7,476 nt of DNA from an uncultured Spirochaetaceae bacterium (GCA_944389985.1 CALXON010000012.1:1-7476), one strand, 5' to 3'; counted from the first letter of the stretch, positions 1 to 6,472 are shown. Numbers and translations: made by a program. Notes: a model not told the origin generated them from the letters alone.

Positions 1-531
1 CCTGAGGACAGGGAGACACTGAGATCACTTACAGAGACTGTGATGCAGCAGGATGACATAACGATCGGTCGTGACGGACTTTCGGACATGATGCTCAAGG
101 CTGCAGATCCTCTGACAAGACGGTACGGCATTGAGCTTGAGGATGTGATCATCAGGCAGATACGCTACTCCGACGATCTCACCACATCTGTCTACACGAG
201 GATGATCAAGGAACGAGGACAGATCGCGGAGGCGTACAGATCATACGGAAGGGGCCAGCTTCTCTCATGGCAGGGTGAGACCGAGAACGACAAGCGCTCG
301 ATCCTCTCGGCAGCCTATGCTGAGGCTGAGAAGATAAAGGGAGAGGCAGACAGCCAGGCATCGAGGATCTACAGTGAGGCGTACTCAGCCGATCCTGAGT
401 TCTTCAGACTCTGGACAACACTCGAGAGCTACAGACGTACTCTCCCGACGATTGACAAGACGCTCTCAACCGGCATGGATTACTTCATGTATCTCTATTC
501 TCCTGATGGAAATGAAGGAACTCAGCACTGA
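1..531 (+). CDS. hflC: HflC-type SPFH/band 7 protein, C-terminal part (5' end outside window)
   Basis: The frame is open from base 1 and ends at TGA 529-531, giving the last 176 residues. HflC normally pairs with HflK in an inner-membrane SPFH complex that surrounds and modulates the FtsH protease; this is family knowledge. Visible here are the end of the SPFH domain (VIIRQIRYSDDLTTSVYTRM, fragment residues 49-68), the Lys/Glu/Ala-rich helical segment that forms a coiled coil in this family (about 69-128, with AEAEKIKGEAD), and the typical tail (DPEFFRLW at 131-138, then MDYFMYLYSPDG at 159-170). The N-terminal membrane anchor and first half of the SPFH domain lie upstream. An hflK gene would be expected further upstream but cannot be seen. 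The GUG/AUG codons at 40-45 are internal and not the start. The 3' end overlaps the next gene by about 20 bases, so the two are probably co-transcribed. It could be a generic SPFH protein, but the tail favours HflC. Confidence 0.9.
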   Translation, partial: PEDRETLRSLTETVMQQDDITIGRDGLSDMMLKAADPLTRRYGIELEDVIIRQIRYSDDLTTSVYTRMIKERGQIAEAYRSYGRGQLLSWQGETENDKRSILSAAYAEAEKIKGEADSQASRIYSEAYSADPEFFRLWTTLESYRRTLPTIDKTLSTGMDYFMYLYSPDGNEGTQH

Positions 532-1273
532 TGAAATGATGGATATGGGGAGAAGACACGGTCCCCGTATCCATCCATACCTTGAAAGAGCACTCAGCAG
601 CACATCATCAGATGAGGTCCGTGCATTCTCATCTGGGGACCTCATGATTGTATCCTGGCTTGAAAGCGCGCTTATTGTCACAGCGACAGGCACCTCATAC
701 GACAGCAGGGAAGCTGAGGATTTCATAAAGAACCTCAGATGGTCGACTCTGATGATCACTCCGTCAGTGAGAATCAGCCCACCGCCCCATTCCATCGTCG
801 AAAGACGGCTTCTTCTGACAGCTGACAGGGATTCCTTCTCATTCATTGCCGGAAACGGAGATCTCAGGGAGCTTCACGGCACTGAGGATTTCAGGAAACT
901 CATCAGGCTCTATCAGAGGACTGAGACGATGGCAAAGTCATTTCCTGCCGATGAGGAGGATGAGCTTGTCAGGTATTTCTCAGATCGTCGTCCTCCATTC
1001 AGGGCTGTCGGTGTATTCAGGGGCAATGCTCTTCTCTCTGCGGCATATATCTCATCCGGAACGGAGAAATCCTCCATGATAGCAGGTGTCGCAACAGAGA
1101 GAAGCGTAAGAAGACACGGGTATGGATCCTGCGCCGTTTCCGGGCTCTGCAGGATGGCTTTTGAAAACGGTACGGAACGGCTCTCCCTCTGGCCTGAGAA
1201 AGACACAATGAGATTCTACAACCGCATGGGTTTCAGGGAGGATGGGTGGTATACTATGGTCAGGAGGAACTGA
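512..1273 (+). CDS. Two-domain GNAT family N-acetyltransferase
   Basis: A 253-residue protein. The C-terminal half (about 160-253) is a GNAT acetyl-CoA-dependent acetyltransferase domain: SMIAGVATERSVRRHGYGS (188-206) carries the acetyl-CoA pyrophosphate-binding R-x-x-G-x-G signature (R200, G203, G205), and FYNRMGFRED (235-244) is the usual final strand-helix element. The N-terminal ~150 residues are a separate domain that I do not recognise; the second GNAT gene in this window has a similar layout. The substrate is unknown. The frame is open back to 374, but everything before 506 lies inside hflC, so the start is ATG 512 or ATG 506 (two residues longer). Neither has a clear ribosome binding site, which suggests translational coupling to hflC through the overlap. 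The stop TGA is one base before the ATG of the next gene. The start is less certain than the family. Confidence 0.85.
   Translation: MKELSTDEMMDMGRRHGPRIHPYLERALSSTSSDEVRAFSSGDLMIVSWLESALIVTATGTSYDSREAEDFIKNLRWSTLMITPSVRISPPPHSIVERRLLLTADRDSFSFIAGNGDLRELHGTEDFRKLIRLYQRTETMAKSFPADEEDELVRYFSDRRPPFRAVGVFRGNALLSAAYISSGTEKSSMIAGVATERSVRRHGYGSCAVSGLCRMAFENGTERLSLWPEKDTMRFYNRMGFREDGWYTMVRRN
1262..1267 (+). promoter_or_regulatory. Shine-Dalgarno site of the FAH-family gene
   Basis: A perfect AGGAGG lies seven bases before ATG 1275, inside the last codons of the upstream GNAT gene. It decides the start at 1275 over the in-frame ATG at 1242, which would add eleven residues and has no such site. Confidence 0.85.
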
Positions 1274-1274
1274 A

Positions 1275-2033
1275 ATGAAATATGTGAGGATCGAGACTCC
1301 TGACAGAAGGAAGACATATGGAATACTGGAGGAGTCAACCATCACGCTGATGGACGGATCTCCCTTCAACAAGCCGTTCATGCTTCTTGACGAGCACTAT
1401 GATATATCAGAGGTGAGACTCCTCCCTCCGTGCGAGTATACGAAGGCCGTATGCATCGGTCTCAATTACAGGGATCACGCAGAGGAGTTCGGACTTCCCA
1501 TTCCGGAGACTCCCGTCGTCTTCATCAAGCCATCCACCTCCGCAGCCGCTCACAACGATGACATAATCTACCCTGATATGTGCCACCGCCTCGACTATGA
1601 GGCAGAACTTGCCGTGGTTATCGGAAGAAAGTGCCATATGGTCTCCGAGGAGGATGCCAGGAACTACATACTCGGATACACGATCGCCAATGATGTGACA
1701 GCGAGGGATCTCCAGCCAAAGAACGGACAGTGGACGGTTGCGAAGAGCTTCGACACGTTCATGCCGTTCGGACCATACATCTCGGACGAGACCGACGGCA
1801 GCGACCTGTATATCACAAGCAGGGTCAACGGAGAGACAAAGCAGATGTCAAGGACATCCAACCTGATCTTCACCATCCCCTACCTCGTCTCCTATCTCTC
1901 TCACGTCATGACACTCCTTCCCGGAGACATAATATCAACAGGAACGCCGGGAGGAATCTCAGGAATGAAGAAGGGAGATATCGTGGAGATCGAGATCGAG
2001 GGACTCGGGGTACTCAGGAACAGGATCGCCTGA
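1275..2033 (+). CDS. Fumarylacetoacetate hydrolase (FAH) family protein
   Basis: A 252-residue single-domain FAH-family enzyme, close to the size of FAHD1/YcgM-type members. The family uses a divalent metal to cleave or rearrange 2-oxo acids (acylpyruvates, oxaloacetate, hydroxymuconate derivatives). Visible signatures are the lid motif GLNYRDHAEE (62-71) with the probable catalytic pair H68/E71, VVFIKPSTS (81-89), metal ligands E109 and E111 in DYEAEL and D140 in IANDVTARD, K157 in AKSFDTFMPFGP, and the loop TGTPGG (222-227). All key residues seem present, so it should be active. The start at 1275 follows a perfect ribosome binding site and is one base after the preceding GNAT stop, so it is the third gene of the hflC operon. 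The neighbours do not reveal a degradation pathway, and the substrate cannot be chosen between acylpyruvate, oxaloacetate and aromatic-catabolite options. Confidence 0.92.
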   Translation: MKYVRIETPDRRKTYGILEESTITLMDGSPFNKPFMLLDEHYDISEVRLLPPCEYTKAVCIGLNYRDHAEEFGLPIPETPVVFIKPSTSAAAHNDDIIYPDMCHRLDYEAELAVVIGRKCHMVSEEDARNYILGYTIANDVTARDLQPKNGQWTVAKSFDTFMPFGPYISDETDGSDLYITSRVNGETKQMSRTSNLIFTIPYLVSYLSHVMTLLPGDIISTGTPGGISGMKKGDIVEIEIEGLGVLRNRIA

Positions 2034-2723
2034 TCAGTCCTTCCAGAGCCACCACACAGGCCTCATTCCCTCTGAAAGTCCAAGCTTCCTCTGAAGCTGT
2101 ATGCTCGCATTGTTCGAAGTGTAGACATGACAGTAGGGAATGGAGCCTGCTGACAGCGCTCTGTTGATGACGAACTTCTCAAGCGCTTCCCCATAGCCCT
2201 TTCTCCTGTACTCATCGAGTACATGGAGCATTCCCATGCTCCCCTCTCTGTGAAAGCCTGCGAATGCAGCAAGCTCTCCGTTCTCGAAAAGACCGTACAG
2301 AAATCCTTTCTCGATGTTCTCTCTGATCCACTCCTCACCCTCAGGGTAATAGGCCCCGGCAACGGCATGAGCATACTCAGATGTCAGTCTTTTGATATCA
2401 AATGATGAGGAAGGAAAAGCCTCTCCCCACCATGAAAAGCTCAGGCACCCCTCCTCATTCTGATACCCAAGCTCTCCGATCATGTAGTTCCTGAGTCCCT
2501 CATCATGAACCGTATAGAGAGGGAAGTCAGGATCGATGTACTTCAAAACACCTTCCAGGTTTAAAGAGGCAATGGATACAAGCTCATCCCCTAGCCTCAC
2601 GACAACTCCGTCGTCAGAGAAATGGAGAAGCTCAGACTCCTCTTTCCTGAGGAGGGATATGGTGTCCACGAAGGAATACCTGTCAGCAGAGATAAGGAAT
2701 TCCTCAGCATCCTTCTTGTTCAT
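2034..2723 (-). CDS. Two-domain GNAT family N-acetyltransferase, last gene of the minus-strand operon
   Basis: A 229-residue protein. The GNAT domain occupies about 115-229: MGMLHVLDEYRRKGYGEAL (163-181) contains the acetyl-CoA-binding R173-x-x-G176-x-G178 motif, followed by HVYTSNNASIQLQRKLGL (199-216), the N-A-S...KLG element of FR47-like GNATs. The N-terminal ~110 residues are an acidic, unrecognised domain, a layout like that of the plus-strand GNAT in this window. The substrate is unknown. The start ATG at 2723 shares one base with the TGA stop of the upstream hydrolase (TGATG) and has AGGAG at 2731-2735 with a seven-base gap, so translation is coupled. Its stop directly abuts the stop of the convergent FAH gene. 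Confidence 0.88.
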   Translation of the reverse strand: MNKKDAEEFLISADRYSFVDTISLLRKEESELLHFSDDGVVVRLGDELVSIASLNLEGVLKYIDPDFPLYTVHDEGLRNYMIGELGYQNEEGCLSFSWWGEAFPSSSFDIKRLTSEYAHAVAGAYYPEGEEWIRENIEKGFLYGLFENGELAAFAGFHREGSMGMLHVLDEYRRKGYGEALEKFVINRALSAGSIPYCHVYTSNNASIQLQRKLGLSEGMRPVWWLWKD

Positions 2724-3706
2724 CAGACATCTCCTGTCAGCTCACCGGACAGATGACGCTTCAGAAAGCTCTTCACCGTACCGTAGTACACCTCAGGTGA
2801 GAGCGCCTCAGATTCAGCATGAGCTGCCCCCTCGACAAGAAGTCTCTCCTTATCTCCATGAGTCTTCGCGGCAAAATTCTCATCGAGCATCGAGGTCCTT
2901 ACAAAGTGATCATCACTTCCATGGATGAATAGCATGGGAGACTGAGCCTTTTCAAGCTGTCTTATGCTCGAAGCTTCCCTGGCAGAATACCCGGCCTTGA
3001 GTTTCAGTACAAAGGAACACATGTAAAGAACGGGAAATGAGGGAAGATGGAAAAGGGACCGGAGCTCATCGGAGAAGATATCCCAGACGGAGGTGTAGCC
3101 GCAGTCCTCGACGACAGCCGAGAGATTTGATGGATTGTCCCCTGCGACCATCATAACTGTCGCTCCTCCCATGGATATCCCATGTATCACTATCTCAGCA
3201 TCCCTGTCAGTCTCCACAATCCATTTCATCCAGAGCTCTATGTCATCCTTATCAAGCCAGCCCATACCGATGTACTTTCCGTCACTCTCACCGTGGGCAC
3301 GGTTGTCAGGAGTGAGTACATTGAATCCCCAGCTGTGATAGACGGATGAGAGGCTCTGCATCTCCTTTCTGGAACCTGTATAGCCATGGACGAGTATCAC
3401 ATAGAGATGGCTTCCATCATTCCGGTAATATGAGGAGCGGAGCGTAAGTCCATCCGGAGTAATGAGTTCAGGATGCTCTGCAGGAACTTTCTCATGAAAA
3501 GCGCTGACACGTCTCTCCTGTTCTTCCCTGTTCTTTTTCAGGCGCTCAGATTTTGATGATTTATCACTATTACGCTCCGATTCAGGAATAAATTTATCAG
3601 GATCTCTTGGTTTTCTCTCAACAGAGAAACGGACGAAGAATGAACCGACTGCATATGTTATGAGAGCAGCAGATATTAGAATGAGAAAGATAATCAGAAC
3701 TGTCAT
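2723..3706 (-). CDS. Membrane-anchored alpha/beta hydrolase
   Basis: A 327-residue serine hydrolase of the alpha/beta fold. Residues 2-25 form one hydrophobic segment (membrane anchor or uncleaved signal), followed by a highly charged Arg/Lys/Glu/Ser linker (about 27-75) that probably spaces the catalytic domain from the membrane. The catalytic domain shows the oxyanion-hole motif HGYTG (107-111), DNRAHGESDG (134-143), the nucleophile elbow GISMG with S178, the acid in HGSDDHFV (D266 most likely) and the catalytic His in EGAAHAES (H296). The triad is complete. This resembles the peptidase S9-like/YqkD-type hydrolases annotated in Firmicutes and spirochaetes; ester or peptide specificity cannot be decided. 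It lies 25 bases downstream of the acyltransferase gene and overlaps the GNAT gene by one base. No strong ribosome binding site precedes ATG 3706, but there is no nearby in-frame alternative and the hydrophobic segment starts right there. Confidence 0.9.
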   Translation of the reverse strand: MTVLIIFLILISAALITYAVGSFFVRFSVERKPRDPDKFIPESERNSDKSSKSERLKKNREEQERRVSAFHEKVPAEHPELITPDGLTLRSSYYRNDGSHLYVILVHGYTGSRKEMQSLSSVYHSWGFNVLTPDNRAHGESDGKYIGMGWLDKDDIELWMKWIVETDRDAEIVIHGISMGGATVMMVAGDNPSNLSAVVEDCGYTSVWDIFSDELRSLFHLPSFPVLYMCSFVLKLKAGYSAREASSIRQLEKAQSPMLFIHGSDDHFVRTSMLDENFAAKTHGDKERLLVEGAAHAESEALSPEVYYGTVKSFLKRHLSGELTGDV

Positions 3707-3731
3707 GACAAGATGATACGAGAATAGCAGG

Positions 3732-4544
3732 CTAATGGCAAAAGGATCCTGGTCTCACAAGATAGCCGAATCCTGAGAGTATCTCTCCACCGGAAAGGAG
3801 ATGTCTCTTCGCCCTCTTCTGAAGAGTCGTCCGCTCAGGATAGAGAGAAGGATCAGAAAGCATTTCACCGAATATCCTCTCCTCCGCCTGCCTGTCATCT
3901 ATTGTCCCGGAGATGGTGAAGAGCGATGAGAACTCAAGTATCCTTGAGCCTTCAGCAAGCATTGTTTTTATATCCGGAGAGAGAAGCCAGGAAGAGCATA
4001 TGAAAAGAATGCTCTCAGCTGAATAGAAGGAAAGAGCTTTCCTGAATGATTCTTCCGCGGCATTTACTGAGATGTCGGCAGAAGCGGGAATATGTACCTT
4101 GAGGATCCTGTCACATGAAGGAAGTTCAACACCTTCCCAGAAACCGTAGAGCGGAAGTTCAGGTTCCTCGAACTGCAGGGAACCCAGACGGAAAAGACGC
4201 AGAAGGAGATGACGTCTGAGCCATGATGCGGAAGCCTCATCAAGTCCGGGAACTCCATGACGGGTCCTGTACTCATCTGACCACAGGATTATGTCATGCA
4301 TCGTATCGGTGAAGATCTCATGGGGTATATTCCTCTTTTCATACTCGGCACGGAGGTCGTAAGCATATCTCAGACAGAATGAGAGAAGCGATGCAGAATC
4401 ATCACCTGCTCTCTTCAGAAAGAGACTGTAATCAGAATGAAAGAGATCAAGGAGCTCTTGATAATCGTCCGGAACATGATCAATAACAACAGATGCAGTC
4501 TGATCATCGGCACCGAGCTCTTTCAGGAATGAAGTGAGATCCAT
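3732..4544 (-). CDS. Acyltransferase with GNAT-like C-terminal domain (two-domain NAT_N/GNAT_C type)
   Basis: A 270-residue protein that I recognise as the family usually annotated 'acyltransferase domain-containing protein' (N-acyltransferase N-terminal domain plus GNAT-like C-terminal domain). Signatures are the N-terminal helical domain (about 1-120) with IPHEIFTDTMHDIILW (73-88) and LFRLGSLQFE (117-126), then ILKVHIPASADIS (147-159), ILFICSSWLLSP (179-190), and the end motif LQKRAKRHLLSGGEI (241-255). Length and motif order fit an intact family member. The reaction is inferred to be acyl transfer; the acceptor is unknown. It is the first gene of a three-gene operon with the alpha/beta hydrolase and a GNAT. 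ATG 4544 gives a family-like N-terminus (MDLTSFLKELG), but has no ribosome binding site: the sequence just upstream is a reverse transcriptase remnant in the same frame. Expression may therefore be leaderless, readthrough-driven or lost. Confidence 0.85.
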   Translation of the reverse strand: MDLTSFLKELGADDQTASVVIDHVPDDYQELLDLFHSDYSLFLKRAGDDSASLLSFCLRYAYDLRAEYEKRNIPHEIFTDTMHDIILWSDEYRTRHGVPGLDEASASWLRRHLLLRLFRLGSLQFEEPELPLYGFWEGVELPSCDRILKVHIPASADISVNAAEESFRKALSFYSAESILFICSSWLLSPDIKTMLAEGSRILEFSSLFTISGTIDDRQAEERIFGEMLSDPSLYPERTTLQKRAKRHLLSGGEILSGFGYLVRPGSFCH

Positions 4545-4717
4545 GACTGAGATTATACACTTGCTCTTCGTGAATATGCAGCAGTCATCAGCGTATCTGA
4601 CGAATCTATGACCTTCTTCTCAAGCTCTGCATAGGACGTGATGCAGATGTTAGACAGAAGTGGCGACAGCAGTCCGCCCTGTGGCATTACATTATCGCTT
4701 TCTTTTCTGTCAGATCT
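4545..4717 (-). pseudogene. Remnant of a group II intron-type reverse transcriptase
   Basis: Read on the minus strand, about 55 codons of a reverse transcriptase survive. The first part reads VMPQGGLLSPLLSNI (4690 down to about 4646), the conserved PQGG...LSPLL..NI block, followed by AELEK. The frame then shifts at about 4613-4618, and the next frame reads GHRFVRYADDCCIFTKSK, whose YADD (4584-4595) carries the catalytic aspartates. In intact group II intron reverse transcriptases these blocks are contiguous, as in ELE-x-x-GHRFVRYADD, so one base has been lost or gained. Domains before PQGG and all of the thumb/maturase region are missing. The piece starts right after the stop of the HipA-like gene, in the same frame as that gene, and runs without a stop into the ATG of the acyltransferase. 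It is clearly non-functional. A non-intron group II-like reverse transcriptase is possible; a retron or DGR enzyme is less likely. Confidence 0.85.
4552..4557 (-). promoter_or_regulatory. Possible -10 box (TATAAT) for the acyltransferase operon
   Basis: A perfect TATAAT on the minus strand ends seven bases before ATG 4544. A transcript from it would begin at or next to the A of the start codon, hence leaderless. There is no convincing -35 at 16-18 bases (TGCATA at 17). The box lies in codons of the reverse transcriptase remnant, so it may be a chance match that became useful. Confidence 0.3.
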
Positions 4718-5926
4718 TCAACCGTTCTTCCGTCTTTTGGGAGAATACTTTCTCACCGCATCATAATAGCTGCATCCCTGCTGAATATCATGGATAATAC
4801 CTGCTCTGCTGGCAAAAAGATCTGCTAATCTCTTCGCAAATGGCGAAACTATCGGATCCCTGGTATATAGATCAGTTATGGCATCGCTGGACGGAAGCTT
4901 GGAAATATCCACAAGATCCAGATCAGAAACATGCTCAATCATACTCTGATATGTTTTATGGAAGCCATGTGTATCCTCAGATAAAGAATATCCAACAGAC
5001 AGTTGCCCAAGATTTTGATACATCATGCTGTTACCGGAATCAAAGATCGGGGCAAGCTTGATAAACCGCAGTGTGTGGGAATCCCTGAGAATACCGAAAT
5101 TATTCAGATGTCTGTCATTATTGCTGATTATGAAATCAGTCAGGCACATGTAATCAAGACCTCTGATGACTTCTTCTTCGCTGAGTCCTCCGGCAATACA
5201 TGCTTTAATGAAATTCACTCTAAACGGCTCATCTTTTGCATAACCACGCCTGCCGACCAGATCCCATGCACTTATGAATTCCGCATCCTCAGAAGTAAAA
5301 GCCTGGCATCTGCACCCAAGCTTTCCACCACGCAGCTTCACAAGGGTATAGGAAACATAATTCTCATACCCCTGCATCTTATGAATCATTGTCGCAAGAA
5401 TCTCATTAAGACTCTGCTGTGATGTAAGTCCGTCATTTCCCTTAACAAGGAAACGCCGATTTGAATTCTGATCCGTAATCCACCATTTTGGGAGATTGCC
5501 TCCGGTCGAAGCATCAGGGCTGTATAAGGAATATTCCCTTGTACTGATCCCGGAATCAGCTGACTTCATGACAAGACCTGGCTGGAAAGGGTTCTCATAC
5601 AGATTGATTTCCCTCCAGGTCAGTTCAAACTCATAGGGTTTTACCCAATAGCAGTCAGACAAACTGAGACCAAGATTATCGAGAAGGAAAAGACCTGTTG
5701 ACCTGATTCCTTTCTCCTCAAGCAGATCGCGCAACGCTGTACGGGTTTCAGGAACCGAGCGATCCTTCCACCACTGTCGGAAATCCTCATTGCTTCTTGC
5801 AGCTCTGAATGGCATTATCTCAGGATTGACTATCCGGTTTACATGTGTGATTGATCCATCAAATTCATCGTCAATTGTAATCTCAGCACAGACATCATCA
5901 AGATGCATCAATCTGTAGTTTTTCAT
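4718..5926 (-). CDS. HipA-like protein kinase (HipA_C domain), no adjacent HipB
   Basis: A 402-residue protein of the HipA-like family, often misnamed 'excisionase' in gut Firmicutes. HipA proteins have a PI3/4-kinase-like fold and phosphorylate Ser/Thr; in E. coli HipA the target is glutamyl-tRNA synthetase. Visible are a family N-terminal domain (1-130, with GLSLSDCYWVKP 86-97 and ENPF 111-114), a flexible loop STGGNLPKWWI (140-150), probable ATP-binding K162 in RFLVKG, the catalytic loop NNDRHLNNFGILRD (269-282; D271, N276), and the metal-binding Asp in APIFDSGNS (D296). All kinase residues look intact. ATG 5926 is preferred over ATG 5950 because AAGGGG sits four bases before it and family members begin MKNY. 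No helix-turn-helix antitoxin gene is seen on either side. The gene reads more AT-rich than its flanks and sits beside a reverse transcriptase remnant, suggesting acquisition. The target is unknown. Confidence 0.88.
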   Translation of the reverse strand: MKNYRLMHLDDVCAEITIDDEFDGSITHVNRIVNPEIMPFRAARSNEDFRQWWKDRSVPETRTALRDLLEEKGIRSTGLFLLDNLGLSLSDCYWVKPYEFELTWREINLYENPFQPGLVMKSADSGISTREYSLYSPDASTGGNLPKWWITDQNSNRRFLVKGNDGLTSQQSLNEILATMIHKMQGYENYVSYTLVKLRGGKLGCRCQAFTSEDAEFISAWDLVGRRGYAKDEPFRVNFIKACIAGGLSEEEVIRGLDYMCLTDFIISNNDRHLNNFGILRDSHTLRFIKLAPIFDSGNSMMYQNLGQLSVGYSLSEDTHGFHKTYQSMIEHVSDLDLVDISKLPSSDAITDLYTRDPIVSPFAKRLADLFASRAGIIHDIQQGCSYYDAVRKYSPKRRKNG

Positions 5927-6311
5927 TTTTCCCCTTGAATACAAGACCATTCCATTTGTCAGGAGTTAGGCTGTAAAGCAGTTTACCAAATAAAACAAGA
6001 TTTATTGAATGTTAACATACTCAACTCAAAATGGATACTATGGATTAATTCAATAGTATTCATGGCCTTTTCCCGGTATCTCTTAACAATATCAGCCTTT
6101 ATGGGTACTGTTCCTGACAGGATGCCCCGGGATGGAGGTACAGACGGATTCACAGAATCGATGCGATCTGACTTCCGAGTGCCGGGTGCGTTCTCAATAT
6201 CATTTTGAGAGTTCATGCCCCGGAGCGGTTCATCCCTGATCTCAACAAGTTAAAGTTCCTGAGTAAATGTCATATAGAAATAACACGAATTTCTGAACTG
6301 ATTTACAGAAA
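5927..6311. other. Intergenic stretch between the HipA-like gene and the tRNA-Leu terminator
   Basis: About 385 bases without a convincing gene. It should contain the HipA-like promoter on the minus strand: TTGAGT (6024-6029), 17 bases, AATAAA (6001-6006) is the best pair seen and is weak. A 77-codon frame (5983-6216, minus) and a 67-codon frame (6005-6208, plus) overlap each other; neither has a ribosome binding site or a family I recognise. The stretch may be scar sequence from the insertion that brought in the kinase gene. Confidence 0.5.
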
Positions 6312-6333
6312 ATCCTCTGCCGAAGCAGAGGAT
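6312..6333 (-). terminator. Rho-independent terminator of tRNA-Leu
   Basis: On the minus strand a perfect nine-base-pair stem (ATCCTCTGC/GCAGAGGAT) closes a UUCG tetraloop on a C-G pair, then TTTCTG follows. It lies seven bases after the tRNA 3' end. The U run is short, but the stem with a UUCG loop is very stable. Confidence 0.85.
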
Positions 6334-6340
6334 CCTGTGT

Positions 6341-6424
6341 TGCGGTCGACTGGACTTGAACCAGCATAGCCTTTCGACCACTAGCACCTCAAGCTAGCGT
6401 GTCTACCAATTCCACCACGACCGC
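6341..6424 (-). tRNA. tRNA-Leu, anticodon GAG
   Basis: An 84-base class II tRNA. The seven-base acceptor stem pairs GCGGTCG with CGACCGC, with discriminator A at 6341. The D arm has the leucine-type TGGTGGAATTGGTAGACAC. The anticodon stem CTAGC/GCTAG encloses loop TTGAGGT, giving anticodon GAG, which reads CUC and CUU. A long variable arm (TGGTCGAAAGGCTA) is followed by the T arm with GGTTCAAGTCC. The 3' CCA is not encoded; the next bases are ACACAGG, so CCA must be added by the nucleotidyltransferase. It has its own promoter and terminator and stands alone rather than in a tRNA cluster. Confidence 0.97.
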
Positions 6425-6441
6425 GTACTTGGTACTGTGAT

Positions 6442-6470
6442 AAAATAGAACTTTTGCGCATTTAAGTCAA
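6442..6470 (-). promoter_or_regulatory. Sigma-70-type promoter of tRNA-Leu
   Basis: On the minus strand -35 TTGACT (6465-6470) and -10 TATTTT (6442-6447) are separated by exactly 17 bases, and the -10 lies 17 bases before the mature 5' end of the tRNA. AT-rich sequence with A/T tracts lies upstream of the -35 (6471-6500) and could act as an UP element, as is usual for stable-RNA genes. Confidence 0.75.
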
Positions 6471-6472
6471 CA

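Noticed and set aside
374..511. N-terminal extension of the plus-strand GNAT frame back to 374
   Set aside because: It lies wholly inside hflC codons in another frame and has no GNAT-family character; the gene starts at 506 or 512.
1242..1274. Longer start for the FAH-family gene at ATG 1242
   Set aside because: It overlaps the GNAT coding sequence and lacks a ribosome binding site, while ATG 1275 has a perfect one and fits the family N-terminus.
5003..5422. 139-codon plus-strand reading frame
   Set aside because: It is antisense to the catalytic part of the HipA-like gene and has no recognisable motif.
5927..5950. Longer start for the HipA-like gene at ATG 5950
   Set aside because: No ribosome binding site precedes it; ATG 5926 has AAGGGG four bases upstream and gives the usual MKNY start.
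6005..6208. 67-codon plus-strand frame in the gene-poor stretch
   Set aside because: No ribosome binding site or known motif, and it overlaps a frame of similar length on the other strand.
6341..6363. tRNA-Leu 3' end as an attachment site with a direct repeat
   Set aside because: I looked for a second copy of the tRNA 3' sequence near 4545-4720 and across the gene-poor stretch and saw none; no integrase gene is present.
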